Assembly: GCA_902729315.2 (NCBI GenBank)
Contig: LR746277.1
Location: 4,903,001 to 4,967,000 of the forward strand
DNA from: Spirodela intermedia
Taxonomy: Eukaryota; Streptophyta; Magnoliopsida; Alismatales; Araceae
Length of the DNA: 64,000 bases
Reading direction: 5' to 3'
Shown: one piece after another, positions 28,055 through 40,542 of the stretch
Position numbering within the stretch: the first letter of the stretch is position 1
Layout: every line of letters starts with the position of its first letter
Notes under the pieces: generated by a model
The model's input: the letters and a program-made list of their open reading frames with translations, nothing else
Told to the model about the DNA's origin: nothing
Databases searched by the model: none
Translations under genes and position numbers: made by a program

Positions 28055-30781
28055 TCATTTGACTTTCTCGATGATGTCCGAGATGAGCGCATCCATGTCG
28101 AGCTCCCTCATGCGCGTGAATGGCCTCGGCATGTTCTGCATGGCAGTCAAACAGGGTATTAAATGAACCGCTGCGAAGGACCCTAAAGACCCTAAAGGAA
28201 ATCGCCTTTGCTATGGGTTTCGGACGTTCACCAGAAGAGAAACGAAGGTTTGGCCATTTGCATCACGGATCTCAAAGCATCCCCTCCTCGGCTGAGAGCA
28301 ACAAAATCAATCGAGGTGAGGAATTTCATACCACTCTAACACAGCTCAAGTGAAAAAACAGTAGAAACACACACACACACACACACACACATATATGGAT
28401 GTATATGGTAATGTATTTATTTGTGCTTCGCATTCGACCCAAAATAAATAAATCAGGAGATAGTCGTACATGGTATCATCGATTCATATGATGAGTACGT
28501 CACATTCAGTCTACATGAATGGAGCAAGTGAATAATATGCTTTCACAAATAATCAAATCTTGACTTACAGGCCACATTTTCTGTGGAAGATCCGGATCGT
28601 TAACTTCCATTAGCCCACTTCATTTATCAGTCAAGCTTGTAGGCCACATCTTTTTAGCCTCCATCACTACTTAGCTACCAAGTCAAGGATTTCCACGCGC
28701 TGACCACGTTCACATGTTGACCCTGTTTTCTCACTCGTGTGCTGTGTCCCTAGTACCAACATCTCAATGAAAAAACAACACTCTTTCTTAAGCTCTGCAT
28801 TTTGCGTGCCACTAATGAACATTGAGCAAATATAAGCCCGAAAAGCATTTTGGCGAACTGTTTATTTGTCATTTCAAAACAAAATGACACCTGGCTGTAG
28901 GAGTTACCTATTATACCCAATGCTTATCCATACCGAACTTTCTAGGTCCCTCCATCTCCAACGCATGAGTAGTGGATAACTTCCTATGTCATAGTGGATA
29001 ACTCGGGGTACTACTTTCAGCAATATTTTTCAATTTCCAAAGTAGACTTGTATAATTTTATTATCAATCCTTGATCACATGGATTACCTTAGATGTATGT
29101 ACGATGCACAAACCTTGAATGCTGGATCGAAAGACTAACAAGATAATGCTCAGCCTACAGCTCATTTTACCACTGTAAGTGCAGATCCTAGTTGTATCCA
29201 TGGCAAATAACGCAAAATAGCGAATTTTGATGGGTTCTGTATACAACCCAGACCACAATTTCCAAGGTTTCCTAAAATTAAATGCTCTCAACTGGAAAGA
29301 CAAATGAATCAGTTTGCTGCATGCAACTACACTGTACGTCCCCACACTATTAACTACTATTCGCATGACAGATGGATAATCATTTAAGAAGCAAATATAT
29401 TAAAAATCAGGCCAATAGGCAAACGAAACAAAAATTTACTCCAAGGAATTTTTCAGAAGCAAAGATAATGGAATACAGATAACTCGTCCTCAGGCGAAAC
29501 CAATTAAAATTAAAACACCTATAACAGTAATGATACATTATCCGATTATCCGTTGTGAATTCGAGTAAAACCATCCCCACGCTCTTTTTTTAAGCGAGCA
29601 GTTTAAAAAAAAAAGAGCATTCATGCATGTATGAAACATTTTGAATCATGAATTAGCATGCTGAATTTTAGTGCGAAGACGTGAGGGAAAATACATGGCG
29701 ATCTTCGACTTGCTAGATAACTTTTGGTGATCGAATAATTAAAGCACAACCAGGCATCTCAGACATAAAAATCGGGCGTTCTATTTAAATTACACAACAG
29801 TTTTCCTGGCTATACATATTGCATTAAAAAAATTGAGTACAAGAGATCAGTTAATGATTGAAAACTAAAGCTGTTATTCAACAGAAAAATATACTCGCTC
29901 ATAAATTAATAAAAAGCTAAAACTCTCTGCAAGAAGTCTGCAAAAAGCCCAATAGAAACAGTACTTCACACTTGTGAATAAAAAACCTTGTGTTCAGAGC
30001 ACACACCTTCTCTGGATTTACAACCACGTTGATACCGGGGACACCATTTTCCAAGCCATCCTTCACCATTGAGGCTCTTTTCTTAAATTGATGACATTGT
30101 TTGCTAGGAAAAAATGAAAACCATTGATAGATTAAGTAATATAAGCTTTCTAAAATGGCGAAAATAAAATATCATGGTTTTTCATCTCATTCTGTCTCGA
30201 ATATAAGATTTCACGCCACAAACACATTTAGTTACGCTTTGGACCGAGTCAAAGTCGCTAACTCGGTTAGCCACTTAGGCCCACTAACCTACATACCCTA
30301 TGGAATTGGTTAGATACATAATCCCCATTTCTCAGAAATATAGCAAAAAACGGAGACCAACGACATCTCATCACATCGATACCATGAACATTAAATAGAC
30401 ATGAACATACGGCATACCAACAGAAAGCGAGGAGCCTTCGATCGCGAGGGAGAAATCGTACGAGTATAACTAAGCAACCCTAAAATGGTTGTCCGAGATT
30501 TTCGCTCACCAAGCTTCCACGATGATGGTCTTGGATGAGTCCTTGTCCGCAACGACCGTCTCTACGGCGAGTGCTGGCTCGCCGGACTCTTTCACCTCAT
30601 CCTTCAGCTTCCCTCTAGTGGCCTTCTTCGGCTTCTTGGCCGGCGGGGGGACTTCCGGCGGCACAGCCGGTGCGCCGGCGGCGGCGGAGGAGCTCCTCGT
30701 CCTCCTGGGGGACAGTGAGGCCTTCACCGAAGGCGAGGATCGCGGAGGCGCCTTATCCTCAACCTTCCTCTTCGGAGCCAT
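28055..30781 (-). CDS. Selenoprotein-H-like Rdx-family protein (Cys form)
   Basis: Four exons (30781-30510, 30103-30007, 28291-28232, 28135-28055) encode 169 residues. Residues 1-80 are a Lys/Pro/Ser-rich, probably nuclear or nucleolar extension starting MAPKRKVED. The Rdx thioredoxin-like fold follows: TIIVEACKQC with redox pair Cys91 and Cys94, then GVPGINVVVNPEK, PRRGCFEIRDANG and the C-terminal RELDMDALISDIIEK. Animal selenoprotein H has Sec in the second position; plants lack the Sec system and use Cys. The exon holding PRRGCFEI is only 60 bases and lies past a 1.7-kb intron, so automatic annotation could miss it. Start chosen at MAPKRK; an in-frame ATG 150 bases upstream is also possible. 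Confidence 0.85.
28365..28396. repeat. (CA)n microsatellite in Rdx-gene intron
   Basis: A CA run of about 26 bases leads into a short AT run. Confidence 0.85.
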
Positions 30782-31243
30782 CCCAACGTCTCCTACTGTC
30801 GCAGAGACTTCGGAGACCGGTCTTAGAATGGGGACAGGAATAAAGACAGGCATGGTTTCCCGCTTCCCGCCACCGAGACGGATACCACAGAGCACGGTCG
30901 AATTAAGCGATCCACCACCGCTCTCTTTCATTTTTCGGGCCTGCAAGCTGAACTTTTCCGATCGGGCCGGCCCGAGGCTCGACTAAAAACCCGACCGCCG
31001 CCTAGTTATAATCCGAAGAAAACACAAGACCCTCATGGAGGAGCTCCAGATAAAAGCCCGGCCCGTTAAGCGATAGATTAGTTTATTGGAGGTTGACTTA
31101 ACCCAGAAGTAAGTCAAAGTTGACTCTTATGTTCGTACAACGGTTATAAAAAAAAAGAAAAGAAAAAAAAACTCATAGTTTTCATCATAAGAAGGGAAAC
31201 CTGAGCAGGGACTGAAGCACCTGGGAAGCAGCAGGCGGGCTCC
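30782..31243. other. Rdx-gene promoter and 3' flank of the phosphopantetheinyl transferase
   Basis: A short intergenic stretch with an A-rich tract at about 31148-31172. No gene is seen. Confidence 0.45.
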
Positions 31244-33282
31244 TCAGCCTTGGGAGTTGAGGATGCCATTAATGGTCAGGACTTGGTCTGTTCCTGAGAC
31301 GAACTCCTCAGAGACGGAGGGGACGACTTTCCAGACCTTCAATCTGAGAGGGTCTTCACCCGTAGCTGCAGATGGGGAAACCATAATTAAAATAAATAAA
31401 TAAATAAACTTACTCGGGTCATTCATCTCACCAGATTTCTTCACGCAGATTGCCGCGTGGTGGGAAGAAGCCAGCTCGAAGAGCGCAAACTGCCAGTCAG
31501 CGGTGAGCAGCTGTGCGTCTCCAGAGGGCTCGATGCTCAGTGCTATTTCCTGGAGGAGGAGACGAAAATATACCAGAAGGGATTCTAATCATGCAGCTGC
31601 TCCCTAACTAAAATGGCAACCATAGATCACATAATCTGCTGGAGGAGACACACAGACGGAGATCCGGGGAAACGGGATGTACATCTGAGTTTGGGTCCGT
31701 TGACTCTTCTGTGGCTCCTGCTTTGAACTGGATTGCAAAGTGCCTGAATGGTGCACCCGAGAATCCCCTTCCGAGTGCTTTAACGTATGCCTCCTGCGTA
31801 TTTATGGAGAGATGAATATTTCCGTATCAGATGCTCAACTTTGCCACAGGGAGGAATAGAAGAAGGGAATTGTGAAGAGGACGTTTGGCGATATCTTACT
31901 TTTAGAGTCCACAGCTTAAGAAACTCCCGTCGCCGAGTCTCCGGGTCGGTGAAGCTGGACAAGAACTCCACTTCACTGGGTGCAAAGTAACGTCTTGCAA
32001 AGGACAGTATATTGCTTTTGAGCTGGCGGTGTTTCTCTAACACGTCTAGGCCAATCTGAGATACAGGGGATGAGTTCACAATCGGATTTAATTCTTCGAA
32101 AAATATTGATTGGCCATATAAAGTGGGGTTAGTGAGAGAGTAATACGGGTATATCTGCAGTCACAGCACAGGCGATCAAGGAGGATGTATGTGAAACATT
32201 GAAATGAAGGGGTGGTGGGATCCAATTTCCATCACACGGCCATTGCACCTGTAGATGTAGAACATGTGCAGGACTGAACAACACTCGTGCTAAGAAATTC
32301 ATGAAAGGTTTGATTTTTAGGCCGGGAAATAATTGATTACCTCAGGTTTTCCAAACCGGTTAATGACGAACTCCAACGATCTTGGACTGGCTTTATGGTC
32401 TGTATCTGTTCCAACATAGAAAAAAATGCAATCGGAATCTCACTTCTAGTGCAAAGGGCTGGCAGAGATTAAAAAAGAAGGATCTGTGTGGTATCTCATG
32501 ACTTGTATCAGATGAAGAGACCAAATTGGCACAAACTTGCGATTCTCCGGGTATTTCTAAAAAAGAATTAAACTTGAGTATGCAATGAAGGTTTAGTTTG
32601 GATGCTGTTTATAATTAACTGCGGACAAATTATGTGATATTTCATTGGAAGCTAAGGAAGGATGTTCTTAAGAGATGATGGATCCATGGCCACATTTCAA
32701 AACTGACATAGACTATTGAATACCTGATAAAAACCTCGACCCAGAAAGAGATATTTCTTCTCATTGCCCAATAACATGAGATCAGGGTTTCTTTCTAGCA
32801 TGATGCATTTATTCCATGATCAAAATAATTCAGGTACCCTACGTGTTTTAGCCACTTAAACAAAGTAAGTCTTGAACAAGCCACTTAAAGATAGTAAATC
32901 TTACATCTAGCAAGGGTAGTACGGAGCAATGTTCGAGATAACAAAGCCCCTTTCTGGAGATTGTCTCCATTCATTCGTAATGCATTATCTCTCTCTGTTG
33001 GGGAGAGGAGCTCAAGATATTGGTTTAGAAGCAACGGGCTCTTCACTTCATCAGGTAGAACATACCATAAATGCGTCTCCCTGCAGATGAAACACTCTCA
33101 AATTTTCAACCATATTGTTTTCCAACTGAAACAATAAGCAGAAATAGGCACGTAAATGTGAATCCTTGAGATACTAAATTATCAAATTGATGTATCACTT
33201 GCTAAGATGCATTGACTGAGCATTTAGTCCATCAAATCTCAAGACATGAGGTCACCTGGGAGGGTTGTACCAGTTCTCAGTA

Positions 33283-33332
<50 letters not shown>

Positions 33333-33762
33333 AACTAGTCAAAAGAGAAATTAAAGTGCTGACTTGGATGGTCCACAGATTTCTTTTGCTTGCTTGGAGA
33401 AAAATAATTATATCCCCCCTCCCGCAAGGCAAAGAAAAAAATTCTGGACGAGTAGAAGCAGTTTGTACCAACATAATCATACACCATGGGGAATAATTTG
33501 AAAGAAACATTTTTGCAACTGACAACACAGTTGATTCCAGAATTCATTCCATTACATCCAAAAAGCCTGATTTTTTCGCTTAAGAGCTAAAACGCATGTA
33601 TGTTTGCACAAGCAGTTTAAACCAAGATAGCCATTCAGTGTCAAGAAAAGACCTGCACCTCGAAGAAGGGAGTGGCATTTTGGCCAGAGGTCGAGGCACG
33701 AGTAACCTCCTTGAGAAGATATCTGACTGGATCGACATAGGTCCGCGAAAGAACATGTACAT
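31244..33762 (-). CDS. 4'-phosphopantetheinyl transferase, Sfp/AASDHPPT type
   Basis: Eight exons (33762-33659, 33080-32905, 32399-32341, 32248-32147, 32055-31900, 31793-31683, 31549-31432, 31365-31244) encode 315 residues. The enzyme moves 4'-phosphopantetheine from CoA to a carrier-protein serine. Visible marks are ETHLWYVLPDEVKS, LLSRTLLRTTLARY, GKPE, PPPLHFNVSHTSSLIA, IGLDVLEK and LWTLKEAYVKALGRGFSGAPF. Residues 1-35 are Arg/Ser-rich without acids near the start and may target an organelle. In the GxDxE metal site the second acid is Leu153 (Asp151 is kept). The first exon is short and its start is inferred from phase. A second open frame (up to 33892) overlaps it. Confidence 0.9.
33281..33332. 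repeat. (TA)n(TG)n compound microsatellite in intron
   Basis: TA run of about 25 bases followed by a TG run of about 26 bases, within the first intron of the phosphopantetheinyl transferase gene. Confidence 0.9.
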
Positions 33763-34879
33763 GACCCGTGCTTATTTGGTCGCGATCTCCTTGCATGGAG
33801 CAAGGAGCTGCTAGAAGAGAAACTTCTTTGCATAAAATGCGGGCAGCCTCGTTTAGCTTACGACAGCTGTGCAGAGGAAAGGAAGACGACAACAGCCACC
33901 GTAAGGGTAAATTGAGTCAGGATTGAATTCATTCATAAGCGACATGGACATGAATCCAATTATTTGACCACGATTCTTTTCCCTAATTTTTCTTGCGCAG
34001 ATGGAGAATAATTAGTAAAAACAGTGCAGGAAAACTAGAAAGCGCGAAATAAAATGATTACTAGATATGGGGAACATTAACGAACGTGAATGTGTTTCAA
34101 CTTGGGATGCGAACATCTGAACACGAGGCGTTCTCGTGTAGCCAAGTCATCCTGGATGTCTCCAAGTGACAATTCTTCTTATCAAACATGAGTTCCCAGA
34201 ATATCAGATGCTGCAATTGTAACAAAAAAATCAGAAAACAAATTGGGGAGCGCGGAGATCGGCAGATTCACGGACGTTCAGGACATTTTAGCCCTTGTCG
34301 GAATAAAAAGGCTCAAACAGGAGCGACGCACGATGACGGGAGGCCGACGAACAAGTTCGAAGGAAATCACAGAGGAACAACATACGAGAGAAATAACAAG
34401 GCCCACACAGCACCTGCCGCCCCAGTCCCCTTCGCCGTCACCGAGCCGGCCAACTTTCTCCTGGTGCAGTTTGCTTGAGGAATCTGGGGCCGGACAGCAC
34501 TCCAACTGGAATTCGTCTCGAATGGGTTATCCGAGTCGTATTCTGAATCTCTCTTTTGTGCTCAGGAGAGGAATTCCCTGTCAGGCATTCCGTCGAGCAT
34601 CTGTCGTGCGCTATATGATCTAAAGCGACTACGAAGAATGCCAGGTCGTTGCCGCCATCTTGGTGGGTACGGATTCGAAGGCGGAGTGACTTTAAATAAA
34701 GAGCGGGATTGCCGTACGATTGAGATCGTGGCATCAGTATTAGCCGTCCGATCGGCACGGGTTTCACGAGCATTTAACTCCACCGTCCTGGTTTAAATTT
34801 TCTGGAATCGATTTATCGGATCTCGAATCCAACCTCTTTTCCACGAAATTCCGCAGACCGCAGGAAGAACTCCCCAGTG
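33763..34879. other. Divergent promoter region (PPTase / coiled-coil gene)
   Basis: The gene to the left reads leftward and the gene to the right rightward, so about 1.1 kb holds both promoters. Open frames on both strands (for example 34243-34623 and 34438-34773) show no familiar motif and overlap each other. Confidence 0.45.
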
Positions 34880-37800
34880 ATGTCTGCGACACTCCCGGAC
34901 TTCGACCTCGGCGTGAGATTTTCTAATGCTGTTTGCCTTCTTCTTCTTCTTCCTCCTCCTCTTCATCTTCTTCTTTCTCATCTCCATTCATCTGTTTCTG
35001 CATCCGATGTCCCTGTCTGTTTAGTGCTTGTAACGTCGTTCCTGTTATGCAGGTGTCATGGCAGACGGGGCAAGGGATCGGGTTAGCAGAACACATTTCC
35101 ACATCTGTTTGCAATCCCTTTACCGGCCGTGCATTTTCTTCTGTTACTGTTTGCCTGCATTATTTCGCTTAGGGTTCTAACTCGATGCAGGGAACACACT
35201 TTCGCGGATGCCGGGAACCTAGAGCACTGCGCCAAGTATCTCAACCAGACTCTGGTGACGTTCGGTTTCCCCGCCTCTCTCGACCTTTTCGCCACTGATC
35301 CGGTACACCTTTTGACCTCAATATTTTAAAAATATGTACAAATTTTGAAAAAAAAATGTGATTCTTGTTTGAAGCTGTTGTTTACACTCTAGGTTTCCAT
35401 CTCTCGCACTTGTAATTGCATATATTCTCTCCTTCAACAAAGGCAGCGGGACATTGAGTTCAGGGAGTCGTCCAATGAACAGAGACAAAGGTCAGGGGAT
35501 ATGAGATTTTCAACTGTGATGTTTTAGGGGATTAGATGCTTCTGTCTGGTTCTCTAAAAGCTTGGGAACTGGCATAAACTCTAATGCAACTCAAAGCAGC
35601 ATTCACTTCTCTTTTGTTACGCATTTGACTGTGTTCAGTCTACACGTTTCAGACGATGAAATAAGTCTGTGTTTAAAGTCCGCTATGAAGATCAAGTATG
35701 AAAACTTTTCAATCATTTATTATGGGCTGTTGCGACACGTGGTTTCCACCAAATGAAGAATATAATGCCCTCTACTAGCGAGTTAGATTATTCTTTCAAT
35801 TTATTCACGTGTCACCAAAATTTTCCGGTCAAGATCGTTTTCTTACTTTTAGCTGTAGTCATCTTTCTTTCTTTTTTTTCCTTCCTACTAGTGCTTTAAA
35901 ACGTCTCTTATTTTGTTCGCTACATAACTTTCTGTCAGATATGAGACACCGTAGCTTACTGGAAAAACACAGCAGGAAGATCGTCTCTGTATAGATGATG
36001 CATGAATGATGACCATTCAAGGAGTTTTCTCATACTTTGGTCGTCAATCGACATCTCGAGTTAGTATATCGGTAAACATGATTGAGTGTCCCGCTTGCTT
36101 TCTCTGTTCTCAAGAGACTGGATAATTTATAGAAAATAATAGCGTTACGCCTGGCTTATCTACGGTGGGAAATACTTCGGACTAGGTGGAAGCGGTACGA
36201 TTGTACTTTGATATTTCACTTTCGAAGAACTTATCTAATATGTGAGGTAAATCATCAATGTGCAAATGGTTTATAATTATTTTCACGGTTGCATTGTTCC
36301 TAACATAAAGTCTATTTAGTGCCTTAGTGTCGTTCATCTTTTTTTTTTTCACCTCCGACAAGTTGAAAGACATCATTTTGTACCGTTGGATGGAGTGAAA
36401 AACATGTGACATCTTCATGGATATGTTATTATGCTTTCATTTTTTTAGCATGATTACTACTACTCACTGCAATTTTGGGAAATATTGCAGTCTGCATAAG
36501 TGGTGACAGTATTTATTGTTTAACCTTTTTCCTTCGTGTTTGTGTTATGTTCTTAGCTTTTTCCTTCCATTTACCTAGAGGGAGGAGGATATCGAAGTAT
36601 TGAACTGCCAAGATTTGTTGATAACCTGACTGTTTTAACTTTTCATTCTACCAGTTTCGCATTGGTTGTCATAATCGCGTGAACATTGTTGCTTGGTGTG
36701 GTTAAAATAGTTTGAAACGATGTGTAACATGATGGGCATTCTTGTGATTTTTAGGTTCATATCAGACATTTCAAGGTTAGAAGCAAAGATCGAGAGGCTT
36801 GAGGCGCAGTTAGCAGCTAAAGATCGAGAAATAGCTACAATAACTCGCACGGTGCATCTCATTCGTATCCTATATTGCTGTACAGTGGATATTTGAGATC
36901 CCTTTGTTTCATGCTAATACAGTTTAATTTATCAGGAGGCTAAAGCTAAATCAGCTTTCAAGGCTCAAATTGACAAGCTTCAACAGGAGAGAGATGAATT
37001 TCAAAAAATGGTTATAGGAAATCAGGTGTAAAGACAATTCGCTGTTACTTTCTTGCTGTCTTTTCTCTTTCGTCAGTACTTGGATTGGGTATAATGTGAC
37101 ATGATTGAATAATTGTGACATGCATTCTCTGATTCTTTATTTTTACTTCAAAAGCAAGTTCGCACACAACAAATACATGAAATGAAGAAAAAAGAGAAGG
37201 AGTATATAAAGTTGCAGGTCTGGTATTTTCTTTCCATTTCTTACCTTTGAGGCATAATAGTCCTCGCTCAACAGACAATCGATGTAAAACATTTTTTTTT
37301 ATATAGGAACGATTAAACCAAGTACTGATGGAGAAAAAGAAAGAATCTCGATCAGGCATGGAAATTATGAATTTACTTCAGGTATTGTTTATATCATTGA
37401 TATATTCATAACCAATTACCAATACTGTTTGAATATTCCACTGATGGTTGTAAGGTTTAATATTTTTAACTTTTGACTAGAAAATTCACTTTGTTAATTC
37501 ATGCGTTTTTCCTTGCACATATTTGTGTCTGCTTGGGATTCTGTAATTGATCTTCTACTACTATCTGATTTCTATCTTTGATTAATGTGAACAGAAAGAG
37601 GGACGTCAACGAGGTACATGGAATGGGAAGAAGGCTGACAATGATTTTTCTAAAATGATTGTACGGACGAGTAACCTTAATGCTCAATTTACATATGCTG
37701 TTGCTTGTTGCTCCTGACAGTAGTGCTGTGATAAATAGGTTGATGCGTACGAGTTAAAGATACGTGAGCTTATGCAAGAGAACACTGACCTGAGGGCCTT

Positions 37801-40542
37801 ATTGCGGTCAATGCAGGTAACCTTATCATAAGATTATCTTCTGTAGATTTCATCCTTGTCGTACAAGGAAAACGTTTATCTCCAAATCTAATGTACTTGT
37901 GAAATTCGTGATTTCTCAGAAGAATGACGAATTCAAAATTATGGTTGTCACTGCAATTTATTTCCACTAATCTAATTTGTTAATCTTCAATTCAACTCGA
38001 CTATGAAATGTATGGCCAAGATTGATCCGTCTTTCAATGCCAAATCTGGCTGAATGACGGGGTGTAGGATTTGTGGGGCCGAAGAAACTTGGAAGGTGTC
38101 CCTGAAAAATGTAGTGGAATGTCTGTAGGGCTTCTCTTTTTCGGTAACAGTCACTTCTGCATCTTTAAGCACAAACGAAGTCTATGATCTTCATTGCTTC
38201 ATTCGAGCGATGATATTTCTTCTTTTTTGGTGAAGGTCGGGTAATTGTTCTATCTTTGGAAAGATGTTAAAAGTGCAGATAACTCTGTACGGGAGATTGA
38301 CTTTAGTTTATGTGGAAGTTCAGTACTGCAAGGGATTGGACAGGGACAATTTAATTGGATGCTACAAGATGTGACTTGGGAAAGATTGCATGCCAAATGA
38401 TACGAAACAGGCTTCCCTTAGCTGGATAAGTCTAATAGGGAAACATCATAGGAACCTATGCATCTGCGCAGAAAAAAAAATCCTCGTCAATTCAGCATGC
38501 TTTCTTGTCGTTGTCATTCCTTAGCTAGGCCTATGAACATATCATATTCATTTAAAGTCAGAAGTAAGATTGTTTCTAAGGTATTTTCATATACTCAGGT
38601 CGATATGCGTGACTTTCTAAATGCTCCTACTGCACCATCTCAACAGAATCTTTCCGTCAATGAGAACCAAAATCCAGATTCCCCCAAGTCCCCGCTGGGT
38701 GGAAGGACTGTAAGGCCATGCTCTATTTCAATTGGATGTAGTTGATTTCTCTGGGTATATTCATGGCGCATTTTTTGTTCTTGTTGTTTTTTTCGTAGTG
38801 TATGGTTGCTCTGACCATTTCATGGTTACTTCAGGATGTCTTTGATCTGCCCTTCCACATGGCTAGAGATCAAATAGAGGAGAGCCTACGTACCAAGATG
38901 GCTTCAATCAAGGTTAGTTCAAAGAACATTATTCGTTTCTAACTATAGTTTCATTGATACGTTTGACATGTATTTTTCTACATGACAGGCACGGATGGTT
39001 CAACTTCAAGATGCACAGAAAGGAGCCGACGTCTCTTCTGAAGCAAGTGAAAGAGAGTTGGAACTTGAGGCTCAACTTGTAGAAGCCAGGAGTATCATTC
39101 AGGAACAGGTTAGTTCTTGGGTGCTCGCTCGTGGCTATTGTTTAGACGAATACGAGGCAGATTTTTGTCCAATGAAGGCATTTACATGCACGATAAATTG
39201 GAATTTAAAATATTTTTATGTATCATCCGTCAGAACCAAGTTAGGATCCACACTAATTAATAAGACATGATGTATGATTGACTGGACTATTATATTCAAA
39301 TCCGTGACCCAACTATATGGATTTATAGGACGACGAACAAATTCAAGCGTTTTTCTCTGAAATTCATCTGATATTTAATATATAAGAAATTCAAAGATTT
39401 GAAGTTGCTTGAAGTTTCAGATTTACATAACTTGGGTGGAACTTTGCATGGTTTGCTATTCTTGAAGCCATGAACACTATCATATCAAACTGTCTCTCCC
39501 TCTCAAAAGAGTTACTTGCCAGAACTTTCCTGCCGTAGTCATTTGATAGTACTGGTTTCAGTTCGTCACTGATGACACGAACATGTATGTTCCATTTCAG
39601 GCCTCGATACTGTCAAAACACGTCCCAAAGTCTGAAATCCCAAGGTATTGTCTTTTTATTTACATCCCACGTATAATTTTGTCTTTCGATTTATCCATAC
39701 ATGAAAATGACGCGGATGCGATATGGTTCTATGAATCACGCAAAAGTTTACATAAACACGTGGAAATAGTGGCGATTTTATTTCTTGAAATACCTCTGAT
39801 AAACTCTTAGGAATCCTCTCGAGCTTCCTCTCCTCCACATTGCCCCCCGAATTCCCTTATCATTTCTGGCTTTTTTGTTAAGACTATCTTCCTCTATCTC
39901 CCTGATTCTGCCTTGCTGGTCGAAAGCTATTCTCATGCCATGACCTGGTTCCTGCCTGCCGATGTCACCTTGAACGATTTCCTCTTGCAGGAGTGAATAG
40001 CTGCAGATCCTGGCAGAGAACTACTCTCTTCGGCTACTTCTGGGGTATGCATCCTTGATGTGCGATACCTCCTTCTGGTCAGGCATCATTCGCCTTCATA
40101 ACTCTCTTCTTGCGTGACTTTTTGCCTGCCAAAACACGAATTCTGTTTTGATTAGCAGCACATTAAAACACCAAAAAACAGATGCTCATTAGTGACTGAA
40201 CCATGCTCAATGATCAATGTCGGGACCCTTTTGAGTTTTTTTTTTCTCTTTTTTTTTTTTGCGCCTTTTAAGATCTCATAATTAGTTCCTCCGGCTCCCA
40301 ACATCTATTCCTTTGATCTTGATTCCAAGAACAGATAATATTTTGATCATCCTCTTGCAGATAAAAATTATGGGTCTTGGGCACACGGGGGCTGCTTCTC
40401 GGTTGAGGATGATGCATCATCTCGAGAAGAAAGCGATGGTTCCAGTGGAAAGCTCTCCATCGGCCTCGGCATCGGAAGCGGGTCACAGGCTACCGGGATT
40501 TGTGAGTATGAACGACTACTACCTAAGGTTAAAATCCTGTAA
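34880..40542 (+). CDS. Afadin/alpha-actinin-binding-like (ADIP/SSX2IP) coiled-coil protein
   Basis: Fourteen exons run in frame from ATG 34880: 34880-34912, 35053-35081, 35191-35302, 35393-35490, 36755-36851, 36936-37025, 37155-37217, 37307-37381, 37595-37660, 37739-37816, 38599-38709, 38835-38912, 38989-39108, 39601-39644. The ADIP-type N terminus reads FADAGNLEHCAKYLNQTLV and TCNCIYSLLQQRQRDIEF; long coiled coils follow (about 100-270) with AQIDKLQQERDEF and ELMQENTDLRALLRSMQ. The 3' end has a choice. Acceptor 39991 gives a stop at 40000 (367 residues); acceptor 40007 avoids it and, with exons 40007-40044 and 40361-40542, gives 437 residues with an acidic Ser-rich tail. I list the longer form. 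Animal relatives act at adherens junctions and centrosomes; the plant role is not known to me. Confidence 0.78.
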
